From positions 62,001 to 126,000 of the forward strand of contig NZ_JAIWNC010000013.1 of the NCBI RefSeq assembly GCF_020216025.1: a stretch of 64,000 bases of DNA, in the 5' to 3' direction. Source of the stretch: Jidongwangia harbinensis (GTDB lineage Bacteria; Actinomycetota; Actinomycetes; Mycobacteriales; Micromonosporaceae). This document shows, piece by piece, positions 17,462 through 25,942 of this stretch (its first letter is position 1; each line of letters starts with the position of its first letter). The notes beneath the pieces are model-generated. The model ran no database searches and was not told the origin of the DNA. It saw only the letters and a list, made by a program, of their open reading frames with translations. The translations under genes were made by a program, and so were the position numbers.

Positions 17462-17676
17462 CTCCGCACGCGCCGGAATACGGCCGGCGTCCGTGTGGAC
17501 CTGTGGCACGGTGCCGACCACAGCTCCGCACGCGCCGGAATCGGCCGGTGTCCGTGTGGAGCTGCGGCACGGTGCCGACCACAGCTCCGCACGCGCCGGA
17601 ATGGGCCGGTGTCCGTGTGGAGCTGCGGCACGGTGCCGACCACAGCTCCGCACGCGCCGGAATCGGCCGGTGTCCG
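17462..17676. repeat. tandem array of a 61-bp palindromic repeat (3.5 copies)
   Basis: Copies begin with CTCCGCACGCGCCGGAAT at 17462, 17524, 17585 and 17646; spacing is 62, 61 and 61 bp and the last copy is partial. Each full unit carries an inverted repeat: GGAGCTG CGGCAC, one G, GTGCCG, ACCA, CAGCTCC, so each can fold into a long hairpin. The first copy differs most, with extra and changed bases. The period is not a multiple of three, so the long frames crossing it on both strands are artefacts. It lies between the dif candidate and the recombinase gene. Confidence 0.9.
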
Positions 17677-17724
17677 CCATGCATTCCCGCGTGCGAACCA
17701 GCTTCCGACCGACCGGACAAATGC

Positions 17725-17744
17725 TGCATAATATGTCTTATGCA
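17725..17744. promoter_or_regulatory. Xer-like dyad covering the recombinase start codon
   Basis: TGCATAA, 6-bp centre TATGTC, TTATGCA: perfect 7-bp arms with the same CATAA-N6-TTATG geometry as a Xer core site. The ATG of the recombinase (17740-17742) lies in the right arm. It could be a second recombination site, the recombinase's own operator, or both. It is AT-rich compared with everything around it. Confidence 0.6.
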
Positions 17745-18702
17745 GGACGAACGGAACGTTACCGTCCACGAGTTGATCGGTGAGTTTCTCGCCGCGCGCG
17801 CCGTCCGGAAGCCGTCGGTGCACACGCTGCAGGCGTACCGGCGTGATCTGACCTCGATCGTCGCCCTGGTCGCGCCGGGTGACGAGGGTGCCTCGCTCCC
17901 CCTGGCGGCCCTCTCCCCGCGCGTCCTGCGCGGGGCCTTTGCCCGTTTTGCGGCGGACCGTGCCCCGGCTTCGGTCTACCGGGCCTGGTCGAGCTGGAAC
18001 TCGTTCTTCACGTTTCTGGTCACCGAGGGCGTGGTGGCGGGCAATCCGATGCCGGCGGTGGACAAGCCGCGGATGGCGCCGCTCTCCCCCAAGCCACTGC
18101 GGGGTGAGGACACGCCGGAGCAGTTGCTGGCGGCGGTGAGCCGGTCCGACGAGCGGCAGCGTGATCCGTGGCCGGAGCGGGACGTGGTGGTGCTGGCGCT
18201 GGCGTTGTGTGCGGGTCTGCGGTTGTCGGAGTTGCTGGCGTTGCGGACCGGGTCGTTCGCGGGGCGGCCGGGTGAGCGCCGGGTGGAGGTGGCGGGTAAG
18301 GGTGGGCGGCCGCGTACGGTGCCGATCGAGCCGGAGCTGGACGCGGTGGTGGAGCGTTATCTGGTGAGCCGGGCGCAGCGGGTGTCGCGGTCGACGGACG
18401 TGTTGCTGGTGGACGGGCGGGGGCAGCCGTTGCGGCGGGGTGGGCTGCAGTATCTGGTGGAATCGTGTTTCCGCCGGGCGGGGATCACCGACCGGGTGCC
18501 GCGGGGTGCGCAGTTGCATGCGTTGCGGCATACGTTCGCGACGCGGCTGGCGGAGGACGGGGCGAACGCGTCGGAGATCATGCGGTTGCTGGGGCATGCG
18601 TCGTTGACGACGTCGCAGAACTATATCGAGGTGACGTCGGCGCAGCAGCGCGCGGCGGTGCGGGCGAACCGCACGAACCGCGCGCTGGGGCGTCTGGGGT
18701 GA
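17740..18702 (+). CDS. tyrosine recombinase/integrase, XerC/D-like
   Basis: A 320-residue protein with all catalytic residues in place: R161 (CAGLRLSELLAL), K187 (VAGKGGRPRTV), H260 and R263 (LHALRHTFATRL), H286 (LLGHASLTT) and nucleophile Y295 (QNYIEVTS). The N-terminal SAM-like core-binding domain covers about 5-110. The length matches the XerC/XerD/phage-integrase simple class. The frame is open far upstream, but that part is translated 61-bp repeat, so the ATG at 17740 is the start. No Shine-Dalgarno is seen; the dyad sits there instead. Housekeeping xerC and xerD are normally in other contexts, so this is likely an extra, dif-linked recombinase. Confidence 0.9.
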   Translation: MQDERNVTVHELIGEFLAARAVRKPSVHTLQAYRRDLTSIVALVAPGDEGASLPLAALSPRVLRGAFARFAADRAPASVYRAWSSWNSFFTFLVTEGVVAGNPMPAVDKPRMAPLSPKPLRGEDTPEQLLAAVSRSDERQRDPWPERDVVVLALALCAGLRLSELLALRTGSFAGRPGERRVEVAGKGGRPRTVPIEPELDAVVERYLVSRAQRVSRSTDVLLVDGRGQPLRRGGLQYLVESCFRRAGITDRVPRGAQLHALRHTFATRLAEDGANASEIMRLLGHASLTTSQNYIEVTSAQQRAAVRANRTNRALGRLG

Positions 18703-18746
18703 GGGTCCTTGAAGGAACCTACCTGGGTTTTCCGCCGCGGGTGGGC

Positions 18747-19163
18747 TCAGGCGAGGGTGAAGGTGACGTCGATGTTGCCGCGGGTGGCGCTGCTGTAGGG
18801 GCAGATCTGGTGGGCCTGCTCGAGCAGTTCGTGGGCGGTGGTCTCGTCGACGCTGGGGAGTTCGGCCTCGATGGCGACGGTGAGGCCGACGCCGGTGCCG
18901 GTGCGGGCGAGGCCGACGTCGACGGTGACGGCGGTGTCGGTGAGGTCGATCTTGCGTTTGCGGGCGGCGGTCTTGAGGGCGCTGTGGAAGCAGGCGGCGT
19001 AGCCGGCGGCGAAGAGTTGTTCGGGGTTGGTGTGGGCGCCGCCGGGGCCGCCGAGTTCCTTGGGGACGGCGAGGTCCAGGTCGAGGACGCCGTCGCTGCT
19101 GCGGGTGTGTCCGCCGCGGCCGTCTCCGGTGGCGGTGGCGGAGGCGGTGTAGAGGTTGCTCAT
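18747..19163 (-). CDS. ohr: organic hydroperoxide resistance protein (OsmC/Ohr family)
   Basis: A 138-residue protein with the two redox cysteines of Ohr: C58 in GYAACFHSAL and C121 in HQICPYSSATRGN. It is a thiol peroxidase that reduces organic (fatty acid and peroxynitrite-type) hydroperoxides, usually recycled by lipoyl proteins. It also has the family motifs PEQLFAAGYAACF and AVTVDVGL. It lies 32 bp downstream of the MarR-type gene on the same strand, so ohrR-ohr is one transcript controlled from the operator at 19651-19669. Confidence 0.93.
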   Translation of the reverse strand: MSNLYTASATATGDGRGGHTRSSDGVLDLDLAVPKELGGPGGAHTNPEQLFAAGYAACFHSALKTAARKRKIDLTDTAVTVDVGLARTGTGVGLTVAIEAELPSVDETTAHELLEQAHQICPYSSATRGNIDVTFTLA

Positions 19164-19195
19164 GGGGGGCCTTTCGGGTTGTCGGGTGTGGGTGC

Positions 19196-19633
19196 TCAGA
19201 GGTGGTTGGTGCCGGCGGCGGCGCGGACGCGGCCGAGCAGGTGGTGCAGTTGGGCGTATTCGTCGCGGGTGAGGTCGACCGCGGCGGCGAGGCGTTCGGG
19301 CAGGTCGGCGAGGTGGTGGCGGAGGTCGGTGGCCTTGGCGGTGGGGTGGATCCAGACGGTGCGTTCGTCGTGGGTGCCGCGTTCGCGGCGGACGTGTCCC
19401 TGGGTCTGGAGGCGTTTGAGCAGCGGTGAGAGGGTGCCGCTGTCGAGGGCGAGGGCGTGGCCGAGGTCGCGGACGGTGGTGGGGCCGCGGTGCCAGAGGA
19501 CGCGCAGGGCGAGGTACTGCGGGTAGGTGAGGCCGTGGGCGTCGAGGGTGCGGCGGTAGAGCGCGGTGGTGGCGCGGGAGGCGGCGTAGAGGTCGAAGCA
19601 GACCAGGTGGTCGAGGCCGGTGGTGTCACCCAT
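19196..19633 (-). CDS. ohrR: MarR family regulator OhrR
   Basis: A 145-residue winged-helix repressor. The peroxide-sensing cysteine is C12 in DHLVCFDLYAASR, the position used in OhrR proteins. The DNA-binding part runs through LTYPQYLALRVLWHRG, TVRDLGHALALDSGTLSPLLKRLQ and the wing RRERGTHDERTVWI. Oxidation of C12 by organic peroxides would release it from DNA and induce ohr downstream. The start ATG is 18 bp from a clear dyad operator. Confidence 0.92.
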   Translation of the reverse strand: MGDTTGLDHLVCFDLYAASRATTALYRRTLDAHGLTYPQYLALRVLWHRGPTTVRDLGHALALDSGTLSPLLKRLQTQGHVRRERGTHDERTVWIHPTAKATDLRHHLADLPERLAAAVDLTRDEYAQLHHLLGRVRAAAGTNHL

Positions 19634-19650
19634 GCCCGAACAGTAGGGCG

Positions 19651-19669
19651 CAACTCAGTTGTGCACAAC
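19651..19669. promoter_or_regulatory. OhrR operator, overlapping palindromes
   Basis: Two overlapping perfect palindromes lie here: CAACTCAGTTG (19651-19661) and GTTGTGCACAAC (19658-19669), 18-36 bp upstream of ohrR. Two adjacent sites would allow cooperative binding by OhrR dimers. The divergent GNAT gene starts 43 bp further on and may share the promoter region. Confidence 0.7.
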
Positions 19670-19711
19670 CGTTCGGTGGCGGGGGTCACCGCGGCGTGTG
19701 ATCATTCCTGC

Positions 19712-20224
19712 GTGCCTTCCATCCGATTTGTGCGGCTCTCCCCCGCCGCGTTGTCCGCGCTGATCTCCGGTGACCTGGCCGCGGCGAGCGCCGCCGCCGG
19801 CACCCCGCTGAGCCGGTTCCTGGTCGACGAGGCGTGGTTGTGGCGGATCCGGCAGGAGCAGATCGCGGCCGATCCGGCCAGCGCGGAGTGGATCGCCCGG
19901 GCCGCGGTGGACGCGGAGACCGGCGAGGTGGTGGGGCACGGCGGTTTCCACGGCCCGCCGTCGGAGGACGGGGTGGTGGAGGTGGCGTACTCGGTGGATC
20001 CGGGTTTCCGCCGCCGCGGGTACGCCAAGGAGATCCTGCGGCAGCTGCTGGCGCGGGCCGACGCCGATCCGGCGGTGCGTGCGGTCCGGGCGAGTATCCG
20101 CCCGGACAACGCGGGATCGCTGGCGACGATCGCCGGGTTCGGCTTCCACAAGGCCGGCGAACAGTGGGACCAGGAGGACGGCCTGGAGTTCGTGTTCCTG
20201 CGCCCGGCCGGCGGCGCGGCCTAG
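19712..20224 (+). CDS. GNAT family N-acetyltransferase
   Basis: A 170-residue acetyltransferase. The acetyl-CoA binding loop is in DPGFRRRGYAKEILRQLL, preceded by the beta-bulge strand VVEVAYSV, and followed by ASIRPDNAGSLATIAGFGF, typical of RimJ/RimL-like enzymes acting on amino groups of amino acids or small molecules. The start is GTG at 19712: the product then begins MPSIRFVRLS, and sequence upstream is ohrR promoter. No Shine-Dalgarno is visible, so the mRNA may be leaderless. It converges with the methyltransferase gene without any gap (20224/20225). Confidence 0.85.
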   Translation: MPSIRFVRLSPAALSALISGDLAAASAAAGTPLSRFLVDEAWLWRIRQEQIAADPASAEWIARAAVDAETGEVVGHGGFHGPPSEDGVVEVAYSVDPGFRRRGYAKEILRQLLARADADPAVRAVRASIRPDNAGSLATIAGFGFHKAGEQWDQEDGLEFVFLRPAGGAA

Positions 20225-20857
20225 CTACGCGCCGGGGCGGGCGCCGCCGGCGGCCGCGCACTGGTGCCGGTCCGCGCCGGTGGCGGTGACCGGGCGCCGG
20301 CAGACGTACACCAGGGCGGGTGGCAGGTTGGCCCACACCGTGCGGCTGACCACGACCTCCTCGAACCGCGCGCGCAGGGACCGCAGCAGCCGCCGGGCCG
20401 GCGGAGCCCAGCGGGCGTGGACGTAGGCGAAGGTGGTGAAGACGGCGTCCGGTCCCATGACCGCGACGGCCCCGGCCAGGGCGTCGTGCTGTGCGCGTGC
20501 GTCGAACGCCGCCCAGGGCAGGCCGCTGACCACGACGTCGGCCCGGTCGATGCCGCGCCGCGCGAGCACGTCGCGGACCTGGGTGGCGTCCGCGGTCACC
20601 ACGTCGACCGCCGGGTAGCGGGCCGCCAGCTGCGCGGCGAACCGCGGGTTGACCTCGATGGCGATGTGCCGGCCGGAGCCGGCCAGGCGCTGCTGGATGC
20701 TTCCGGTGAACGCGCCGGTTCCGGGTCCGAGTTCGACGACGGTGGGCGAACCGGTGAGCGGCACGGTCGCGGTGGCCACCGTCGCCAGGGCCGATCCGCT
20801 GGGCCGGACGGCGCCGACCGCCATCGGGTTGCGCACGAACTCACGGAGGAACGACAC
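20225..20857 (-). CDS. class I SAM-dependent methyltransferase (PmtA/KsgA-like)
   Basis: A 210-residue protein. The SAM-binding motif I is VVELGPGTGAFT, the acidic loop is IAIEVNPRFA, and DVVVSGLPWAAF takes the place of motif IV. The N-terminus (SFLREFVRNPMAVGAVRPSGSALA) is typical of the COG3963 group, related to phospholipid N-methyltransferases and rRNA dimethyltransferases. The actual acceptor is unknown. It is monocistronic; the 155 bp upstream (20858-21012) separate it from the next convergent-reading gene's end. Confidence 0.8.
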   Translation of the reverse strand: MSFLREFVRNPMAVGAVRPSGSALATVATATVPLTGSPTVVELGPGTGAFTGSIQQRLAGSGRHIAIEVNPRFAAQLAARYPAVDVVTADATQVRDVLARRGIDRADVVVSGLPWAAFDARAQHDALAGAVAVMGPDAVFTTFAYVHARWAPPARRLLRSLRARFEEVVVSRTVWANLPPALVYVCRRPVTATGADRHQCAAAGGARPGA

Positions 20858-21012
20858 GGCTCAGGTCTCCTGTCCGGCCGCGGTGCCCGCGACGGCCGAC
20901 GGTGTGGCAGCGGCAGCCGTTGATCGACTGCGCCACCGAGCGTCGGGCATCGCCGGGCCGTCTGCCAGGACCGGTGAATCCTAGGTTCGGCAGGCCCCCC
21001 GGACCGGCCGGG

Positions 21013-23700
21013 TCAGCCGCGCAGGGTCCACCGCTGGTTCGCGCCGCCGGTGCAGGCCCAGACGATGAGCTTCGTGCCGTTCGCGGTGCCGGCGTTGCTG
21101 GCGTCGAGACAGAGTCCGGACTGGGCGCTCGAGACGGTGCCGTCGGGGTTGACGTTCCACTGCTGGTTGAGCCCGCCGTGGCAGTCCCAGATGATGACCG
21201 CGGTGCCGTTGGCCGTGCCGCCGCCGGAGGCGTCCAGGCATTTGGTGCCGTACACCGTCAGTTGTTTGCCGGCGGTGTGCGCCCACCGCTGCCGGGTGCT
21301 GCCGTCGCAGTCCCAGAGCTGGATCTGGGTGCCGTTGGCGGTCGCGGCGTTCGGCACGTCGGCGCACCGTCCCGACTGGCCGCCCACCAGCTGCCCGGCC
21401 TGCTGTCCGCTGCCGCCCGGCTGCCGGACGAGCGACCGGGACTCGGCGGACCGGGCGCCCGCGGCGTCGAGGACGAAGAGGCGGTAGTCGCCCGGTGCCG
21501 CCGGTACCGCGATGGAGGTGGCGGTGCCGTCCGCCGTGGTCATCGTCGGGCCGGCGGCGAAGGTGGTGGTGCCGGACGGCGCCAGCCAGATCCGGCGGCT
21601 CGCGTCGCCGGTGGAGCGGACGCGGATCGACGAGGTGCCGCTGTCGACGACCGTGCTGGCCGGCAGCACGTGGTCCGGCAGTGCCCGGGCGCCGGGTGCC
21701 ACGATGTCCTGGAAGGGTTCCTCCAGGCCGGAGTTCACCGCGATGGTGTAGGCCGCCGTGGGCCAGACGTAGTCGGGTGAGACCAGGATGTCCTGGACGG
21801 TGCTGTTGGGCAGGTTCTTGTTGGAGACCTTGTTGATCGGCCCGTAGGTCCGCGTGATGCTCAGGTCGTGCTTGCGTCCGAAGTCGTCGGAGTTGATCAG
21901 CCAGGTGACGTTCTTGTCGACGCTGAGCACGTTGTCGCGGAAGGTGAGGTACGCCGAGCCCTCGTCGGGGTGCAGGCCGTACTTGTGGCCGGCGGGCACA
22001 CCCTGCAGGTAGTTGTCGGTGACGGTGGTTCCGGGCTGGCTGCCCAGGGTGTAGATCGGGGCCGTGTCGGCGAGGCGCTGCACCGTGTCGATGATGTGGT
22101 TGTGGCTGACGGTGTTGTTCCGGGCGGTGGTGGTCGGCCGGTTGGGTGCGATCGAGCCCGCCGATCCGTCGAAGTTCCACCAGCCCCAGCCGAGCGTGAT
22201 GCCGGCCCAGGGTGCCTTCTCGATCCGGTTGTGCTGCACCGTGACGGTGTCGACGAAGTAGGCGGAGACCGGACTGTGCCCGGAGAACAGCACCGCGCTG
22301 TCGTACAGGTAGTTGTTCCTGATCTCGATGTTCCGGCACAGTCCTTCGACCTGGGCCGGGAACTTCTCCCGGTTGGTCGAGGTGTGGTCGCCGAGGTAGA
22401 CGTGCTGCGGATGTCCCACGGTGATCGCCGATCCGGCGATGTCGCTGGTGTGGTTGCCGATCAGCTGCGAGTCCCGCACGTCGTTGATCATGTTGATGCC
22501 GTCGGCGCCGGTGTGCCGGATCCGGTTGCGTTCCAGGCGGATGCCGTCGGCGTTCTGTACGTGCACGATGCCGGGCGTGAGGTCGACGTTGCGGTAGTAG
22601 TACGCGTGGAAGTTCTGCTTCGCGTAGGCGATGGCGCTGAGGTTGCCCTGTTGCGCCTGCTTGTAGACGGAGCCGGCCACGTTGACGAGGTTCCAGTCGG
22701 AGTGCTGCACGGTGAGGCCGGTGAACGTGATGTTGCGGGCGTGGGCGCTGGTCGAGGTGCCGGCGACCCGTAGCAGGGTGGACACGTTGCCGGGGGCGAT
22801 GACCGTGGCGGTCGCCATGTTCTCGGCGTCGGTCTTGTAGTAGTACAGCGTCCGGCTGGACTTGTCGAAGTAGAACTCGCCCGGCGCGTCCAGGAACTCG
22901 TAGGCGTTCATGACCTTGTGGGAGCCGCCGACCTGCGCGTTGCCGTTGTACGCGCCCTGGGCGATCGCCGCGCCCGGCTGCTGGAACAGCGCCACCCGGT
23001 TGCCGCCGTCCGTGGTGACCTGGCGGACGCCGACGATGGCGGAGGTCCAGGTGGTCGCGGTCTCGATCTCGATGTCGTCGTGGTTGGCGGCGATGGCGGG
23101 GAAGTCCGACGTGCTGTACCGGGCGCCGGCGCACTGGGACCCGGTCTCCCACGCCCACGCGGCCTGCCCGGCGGTGATGGCGTAGGTGCCGTGGCAGCCG
23201 GCCGAGGTGATCGTCTTGGCGGCCATGTACGCGCGCTTGTCGTTGACGTACAGCGCGCGGAGCTTGTTCGCGCGGTCGAGCGGGGCCTTCCAGACGTTGC
23301 CGCTGTGCGGCGTCCAGCCGGTCACCCGGACGCCGCCGTCGAGCACCGGTGTCTCGTCCGGGTACGCGGCGTAGACGACGCGGTGGTTGTTGGTGCCCGA
23401 GTCGGCCGGGCCGAACTCTATGGTGCTGCTCACCGGATAGGTTCCGCCGCGCAGGTATACGCGAATATCGCCGGTCATGTTCGCGTTTTCCGAACGGACG
23501 ACGTCGCGGGCGTGTTGCAGTGTCCGGAATGGTGCGGTGACCGTTCCCGGATTGGTGTCGTCACCGTCCGGGGCGACATAGTAGGTCGCCTGGTCCGCGG
23601 CCGCGGCGGCACCGCCGGCCGGGCTGGCCACGGCCGGGGCAGAGCTGATCATGGCGGCCACCAGCAGCGACCTTCCCACGGCGGCAAGCGCGCTCGACAC
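21013..23700 (-). CDS. secreted parallel beta-helix protein with C-terminal ricin-B lectin (CBM13) domain
   Basis: An 895-residue secreted protein. The signal peptide is at 1-36 (hydrophobic LLVAAMISSAPAVA, then alanines). The catalytic-type region begins ATYYVAPDGDDTNPGT, with APFRTLQHARDVVR and VYLRGGTYPVSSTIEF, and continues through many N-rich beta-helix turns (HNRIEKAPWAGITLGWG, DNYLQGVPAG). This layout resembles GH141-type and pectate-lyase-like enzymes. The C-terminal 130 residues are a ricin-type trefoil with three QxW units (RQRW, NQQW, NQRW). It probably cleaves plant or microbial polysaccharide. Start GTG at 23700 with GAGGGGAG upstream; the 132 bp in front (23701-23832) are AT-rich and promoter-like. 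Confidence 0.85.
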   Translation of the reverse strand: MSSALAAVGRSLLVAAMISSAPAVASPAGGAAAAADQATYYVAPDGDDTNPGTVTAPFRTLQHARDVVRSENANMTGDIRVYLRGGTYPVSSTIEFGPADSGTNNHRVVYAAYPDETPVLDGGVRVTGWTPHSGNVWKAPLDRANKLRALYVNDKRAYMAAKTITSAGCHGTYAITAGQAAWAWETGSQCAGARYSTSDFPAIAANHDDIEIETATTWTSAIVGVRQVTTDGGNRVALFQQPGAAIAQGAYNGNAQVGGSHKVMNAYEFLDAPGEFYFDKSSRTLYYYKTDAENMATATVIAPGNVSTLLRVAGTSTSAHARNITFTGLTVQHSDWNLVNVAGSVYKQAQQGNLSAIAYAKQNFHAYYYRNVDLTPGIVHVQNADGIRLERNRIRHTGADGINMINDVRDSQLIGNHTSDIAGSAITVGHPQHVYLGDHTSTNREKFPAQVEGLCRNIEIRNNYLYDSAVLFSGHSPVSAYFVDTVTVQHNRIEKAPWAGITLGWGWWNFDGSAGSIAPNRPTTTARNNTVSHNHIIDTVQRLADTAPIYTLGSQPGTTVTDNYLQGVPAGHKYGLHPDEGSAYLTFRDNVLSVDKNVTWLINSDDFGRKHDLSITRTYGPINKVSNKNLPNSTVQDILVSPDYVWPTAAYTIAVNSGLEEPFQDIVAPGARALPDHVLPASTVVDSGTSSIRVRSTGDASRRIWLAPSGTTTFAAGPTMTTADGTATSIAVPAAPGDYRLFVLDAAGARSAESRSLVRQPGGSGQQAGQLVGGQSGRCADVPNAATANGTQIQLWDCDGSTRQRWAHTAGKQLTVYGTKCLDASGGGTANGTAVIIWDCHGGLNQQWNVNPDGTVSSAQSGLCLDASNAGTANGTKLIVWACTGGANQRWTLRG

Positions 23701-23832
23701 GGGGCACTCCCCTCGCTAAATATCGACTGCCGGCAATATATACACATTGTTTTGCGGCCGGACAGCAATTTCTCCGGGGCTTTTCCGGACGCCCCGGCAT
23801 AACACTTTCCGGGTGAGTTCCCGGGTTACCGG

Positions 23833-25797
23833 TCAGCCCGGACGGGGCGCTGAGCCGGTGCGGCGGACCACCCGCAGCAGGTACTCCTTGCGGTCCAGCG
23901 GGTTGTGGTCGGTGCGGGGCCGCGACGGGGCCGGGCCGCTCACCGGCGCGTACCGGTCGAAGGCGCTCTCCAGCACGCCCTCGCCGCGGGTCAGCGCGGG
24001 CAGCCGCTGCTGCAGGTCGTGGACACGGGCCGCGGGCACCTCGCCCTCCACCACGCACACCGAGCCGTGCACCGTGGTGGCCAGCGGCACCCCGCGCAGG
24101 CGGGCCAGCACCGGCAGCACCGCGGGCAGGGCGGCGGCCGGGACCTCCAGGCGTACCGCGTGGATCGGCTCGTGCACCCGGGTGCCGGCGCGGCGCAGCG
24201 CGTCCATCAGCACCAGCGGTGTCAGGTGGCGGAAGTCGCCGGCCGTGCTCGACATGCTCTTGTCGAACGTGCCGTGCGCGTGGCTCTGCCGGGCCCAGTA
24301 GCCGGAGCGGGTCATGGTGACCGTGCAGTCGGCGACCTGCCAGCCGTGCAGTCCCTCGCGCAGCACCCGCGGCACGGTCTCCTCCACCGCGGTGAAGAAC
24401 GCGGACGGCATCGCGCCCAGTTCCACGCCGAGGGTGAACCGCAGCCCGGTGCCCGGCGGCGCGGGCGCCACCCGCAGGCCCACGGTGGCCAGGAACGGGT
24501 TGGGTGCCACCCCGATGATCTCCGCCGCCTCGCCGGTGCCGGTGACCCGCTCGACGCAGATCGTGGTGGTCTCCCGGAACCGCACCGCGAGGCCGTACTC
24601 CTCGGCCAGCGTGGCCTGCAGCACCTCCTTCTGCACCTCGCCGTAGAGCGAGACGGACACCTCGTGGCGCAGGTCGTCCTGCCGCAGGGCGATCAGCGGG
24701 TCCTGTTCGGCCAGCTGGGTCAGCGCGGCGTGCAGCCGGCCGGCGTCGGCGCGCCGCCGGGGCAGCACGACGGTCTCCAGGCTGGGCGGGGCGAACTGGC
24801 GCCGGTGTCCCCCGGCCGCCGGCCCGAGCGGATCGCCGACGCGGGCGCCGGCCAGCCCGCGTACCGTGGCGATCCGGCCCGCCGTCACCTGCGGGCCCGG
24901 GCGCAGGGCGCCGTCGCCGAACACGGCCACCGCGGTGACCCGGTCGTCGCCGAGGCGGTCGCGGACCCGCAGCGTGCCGTCGAACAGCCGGACGTACGCG
25001 ACCTTCTCGCCGGCCGGCCCGCGCTCGACCTTGAACACCGTTCCGCGCAGCGGCGCCGCCGGATCGCCGGCCGCGGCCGGCAGCAGGTCGGCGACGGCCA
25101 CGCGCAGGTCGTCGACGCCGGCGCCGGTGATGGCCGAGCCGAACAGCACCGGATGGGTACGGGCCCGCGCGGTCCGGTCCCGCAGCACGTCGCGCAGCCG
25201 GTGCTGCGGGACGCCGGCGCCGTCGACGTACGCGGCCAGCAGCCCGTCGTCGTGCTCGGCCAGCGCCTCGACCGGGATCGCCCGGGGGGTGACCCGGGCG
25301 TCGCGGGTGCCGGCCCGGTGCACCGTGGACAGCGGCACCAGGTGCGCGGTGAGCCGTTCGGCGATCTCGGCCAGGACGCCGGTGTCCCGGGCGCCGGTGC
25401 GGTCGATCTTGTTGACGAAGATCAGCGTCGGGATGCCGAGCCGGTGCAGGGTGCGCCACAGCACCCGGGTCTGCGCCTGGACGCCCTCCACCGCGGAGAC
25501 CACCAGGACGGCGCCGTCGAGCACGCCGAGAACCCGTTCCACCTCGGCGATGAAGTCGGGATGGCCGGGGGTGTCGATCAGGTTGACCACGACGTCGCCG
25601 ACGGTGAACGACACCACGGCGGACCGGATGGTGATGCCGCGGCGGCGTTCCAGCTCCAGGGTGTCGGTGCGGGTGCTGCCCGCGTCGACGCTGCCGATCT
25701 CGTCGATCACCCCGGCGCTGTACAGCAGCCGCTCGGTGAGGCTGGTCTTACCGGCGTCGACGTGCGCCAGGATGCCGAGGTTGAGGGTGCGTGCCAA
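23833..25797 (-). CDS. ribosome protection protein, Tet(M)/OtrA-like translational GTPase
   Basis: A 654-residue EF-G paralogue. GTPase motifs are AHVDAGKT (about 11-18), DTPGHPDF and NKID. Switch I RRRGITIRS and the domain IV/V region (VPAAALPAVLPVLARLRGVPL) match ribosome protection proteins, which remove tetracyclines from the ribosome. The length equals Streptomyces OtrA (about 660). The start is TTG at 25797, giving MARTLNLGILAHVDAGKT; no better start exists. A candidate leader ORF overlaps its beginning (25748-25858). It may serve self-protection or be one of the OtrA-like housekeeping paralogues; resistance is not shown. Confidence 0.88.
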   Translation of the reverse strand: MARTLNLGILAHVDAGKTSLTERLLYSAGVIDEIGSVDAGSTRTDTLELERRRGITIRSAVVSFTVGDVVVNLIDTPGHPDFIAEVERVLGVLDGAVLVVSAVEGVQAQTRVLWRTLHRLGIPTLIFVNKIDRTGARDTGVLAEIAERLTAHLVPLSTVHRAGTRDARVTPRAIPVEALAEHDDGLLAAYVDGAGVPQHRLRDVLRDRTARARTHPVLFGSAITGAGVDDLRVAVADLLPAAAGDPAAPLRGTVFKVERGPAGEKVAYVRLFDGTLRVRDRLGDDRVTAVAVFGDGALRPGPQVTAGRIATVRGLAGARVGDPLGPAAGGHRRQFAPPSLETVVLPRRRADAGRLHAALTQLAEQDPLIALRQDDLRHEVSVSLYGEVQKEVLQATLAEEYGLAVRFRETTTICVERVTGTGEAAEIIGVAPNPFLATVGLRVAPAPPGTGLRFTLGVELGAMPSAFFTAVEETVPRVLREGLHGWQVADCTVTMTRSGYWARQSHAHGTFDKSMSSTAGDFRHLTPLVLMDALRRAGTRVHEPIHAVRLEVPAAALPAVLPVLARLRGVPLATTVHGSVCVVEGEVPAARVHDLQQRLPALTRGEGVLESAFDRYAPVSGPAPSRPRTDHNPLDRKEYLLRVVRRTGSAPRPG

Positions 25798-25858
25798 GCG
25801 TCATGTCCCTTGCTGAGGAGGCGATTCCTTTCCGGGTGGACATGAACGTTGCTCGCAC
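25748..25858 (-). CDS. possible leader peptide overlapping the ribosome protection gene
   Basis: A 36-codon frame starting GTG at 25858 behind GAGGAGAG (25863-25870) with good spacing. It reads through the TTG start of the ribosome protection gene and ends at a TAA inside its P-loop codons. Translational or transcriptional attenuation by short leaders is known for this class of resistance gene. No similarity is claimed. It could be chance; the strong ribosome-binding site is the main support. Confidence 0.35.
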   Translation of the reverse strand: MRATFMSTRKGIASSARDMTLGTHPQPRHPGARRRR

Positions 25859-25942
25859 GATGCTCTCCTCACGACGGTGGCTACCGCCGGTAGCAGACCA
25901 GAACGCCGGGGCCGGGACAACCGGATTAGGCGGCGCCGATGG

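Noticed and set aside
17462..17676. CRISPR array
   Set aside because: The repeats are contiguous and 61 bp long, without unique spacers between them, and no cas genes are nearby.
17431..17739. A longer recombinase (423 residues) starting inside the 61-bp repeats, and long frames on both strands there
   Set aside because: The extra residues are translated tandem repeat whose period is not a multiple of three, and the conserved integrase domain begins after the ATG at 17740.
18715..18726. TCCTTGAAGGA after the recombinase as a terminator
   Set aside because: The palindrome has practically no loop and no T-run, so it is not convincing as a terminator.
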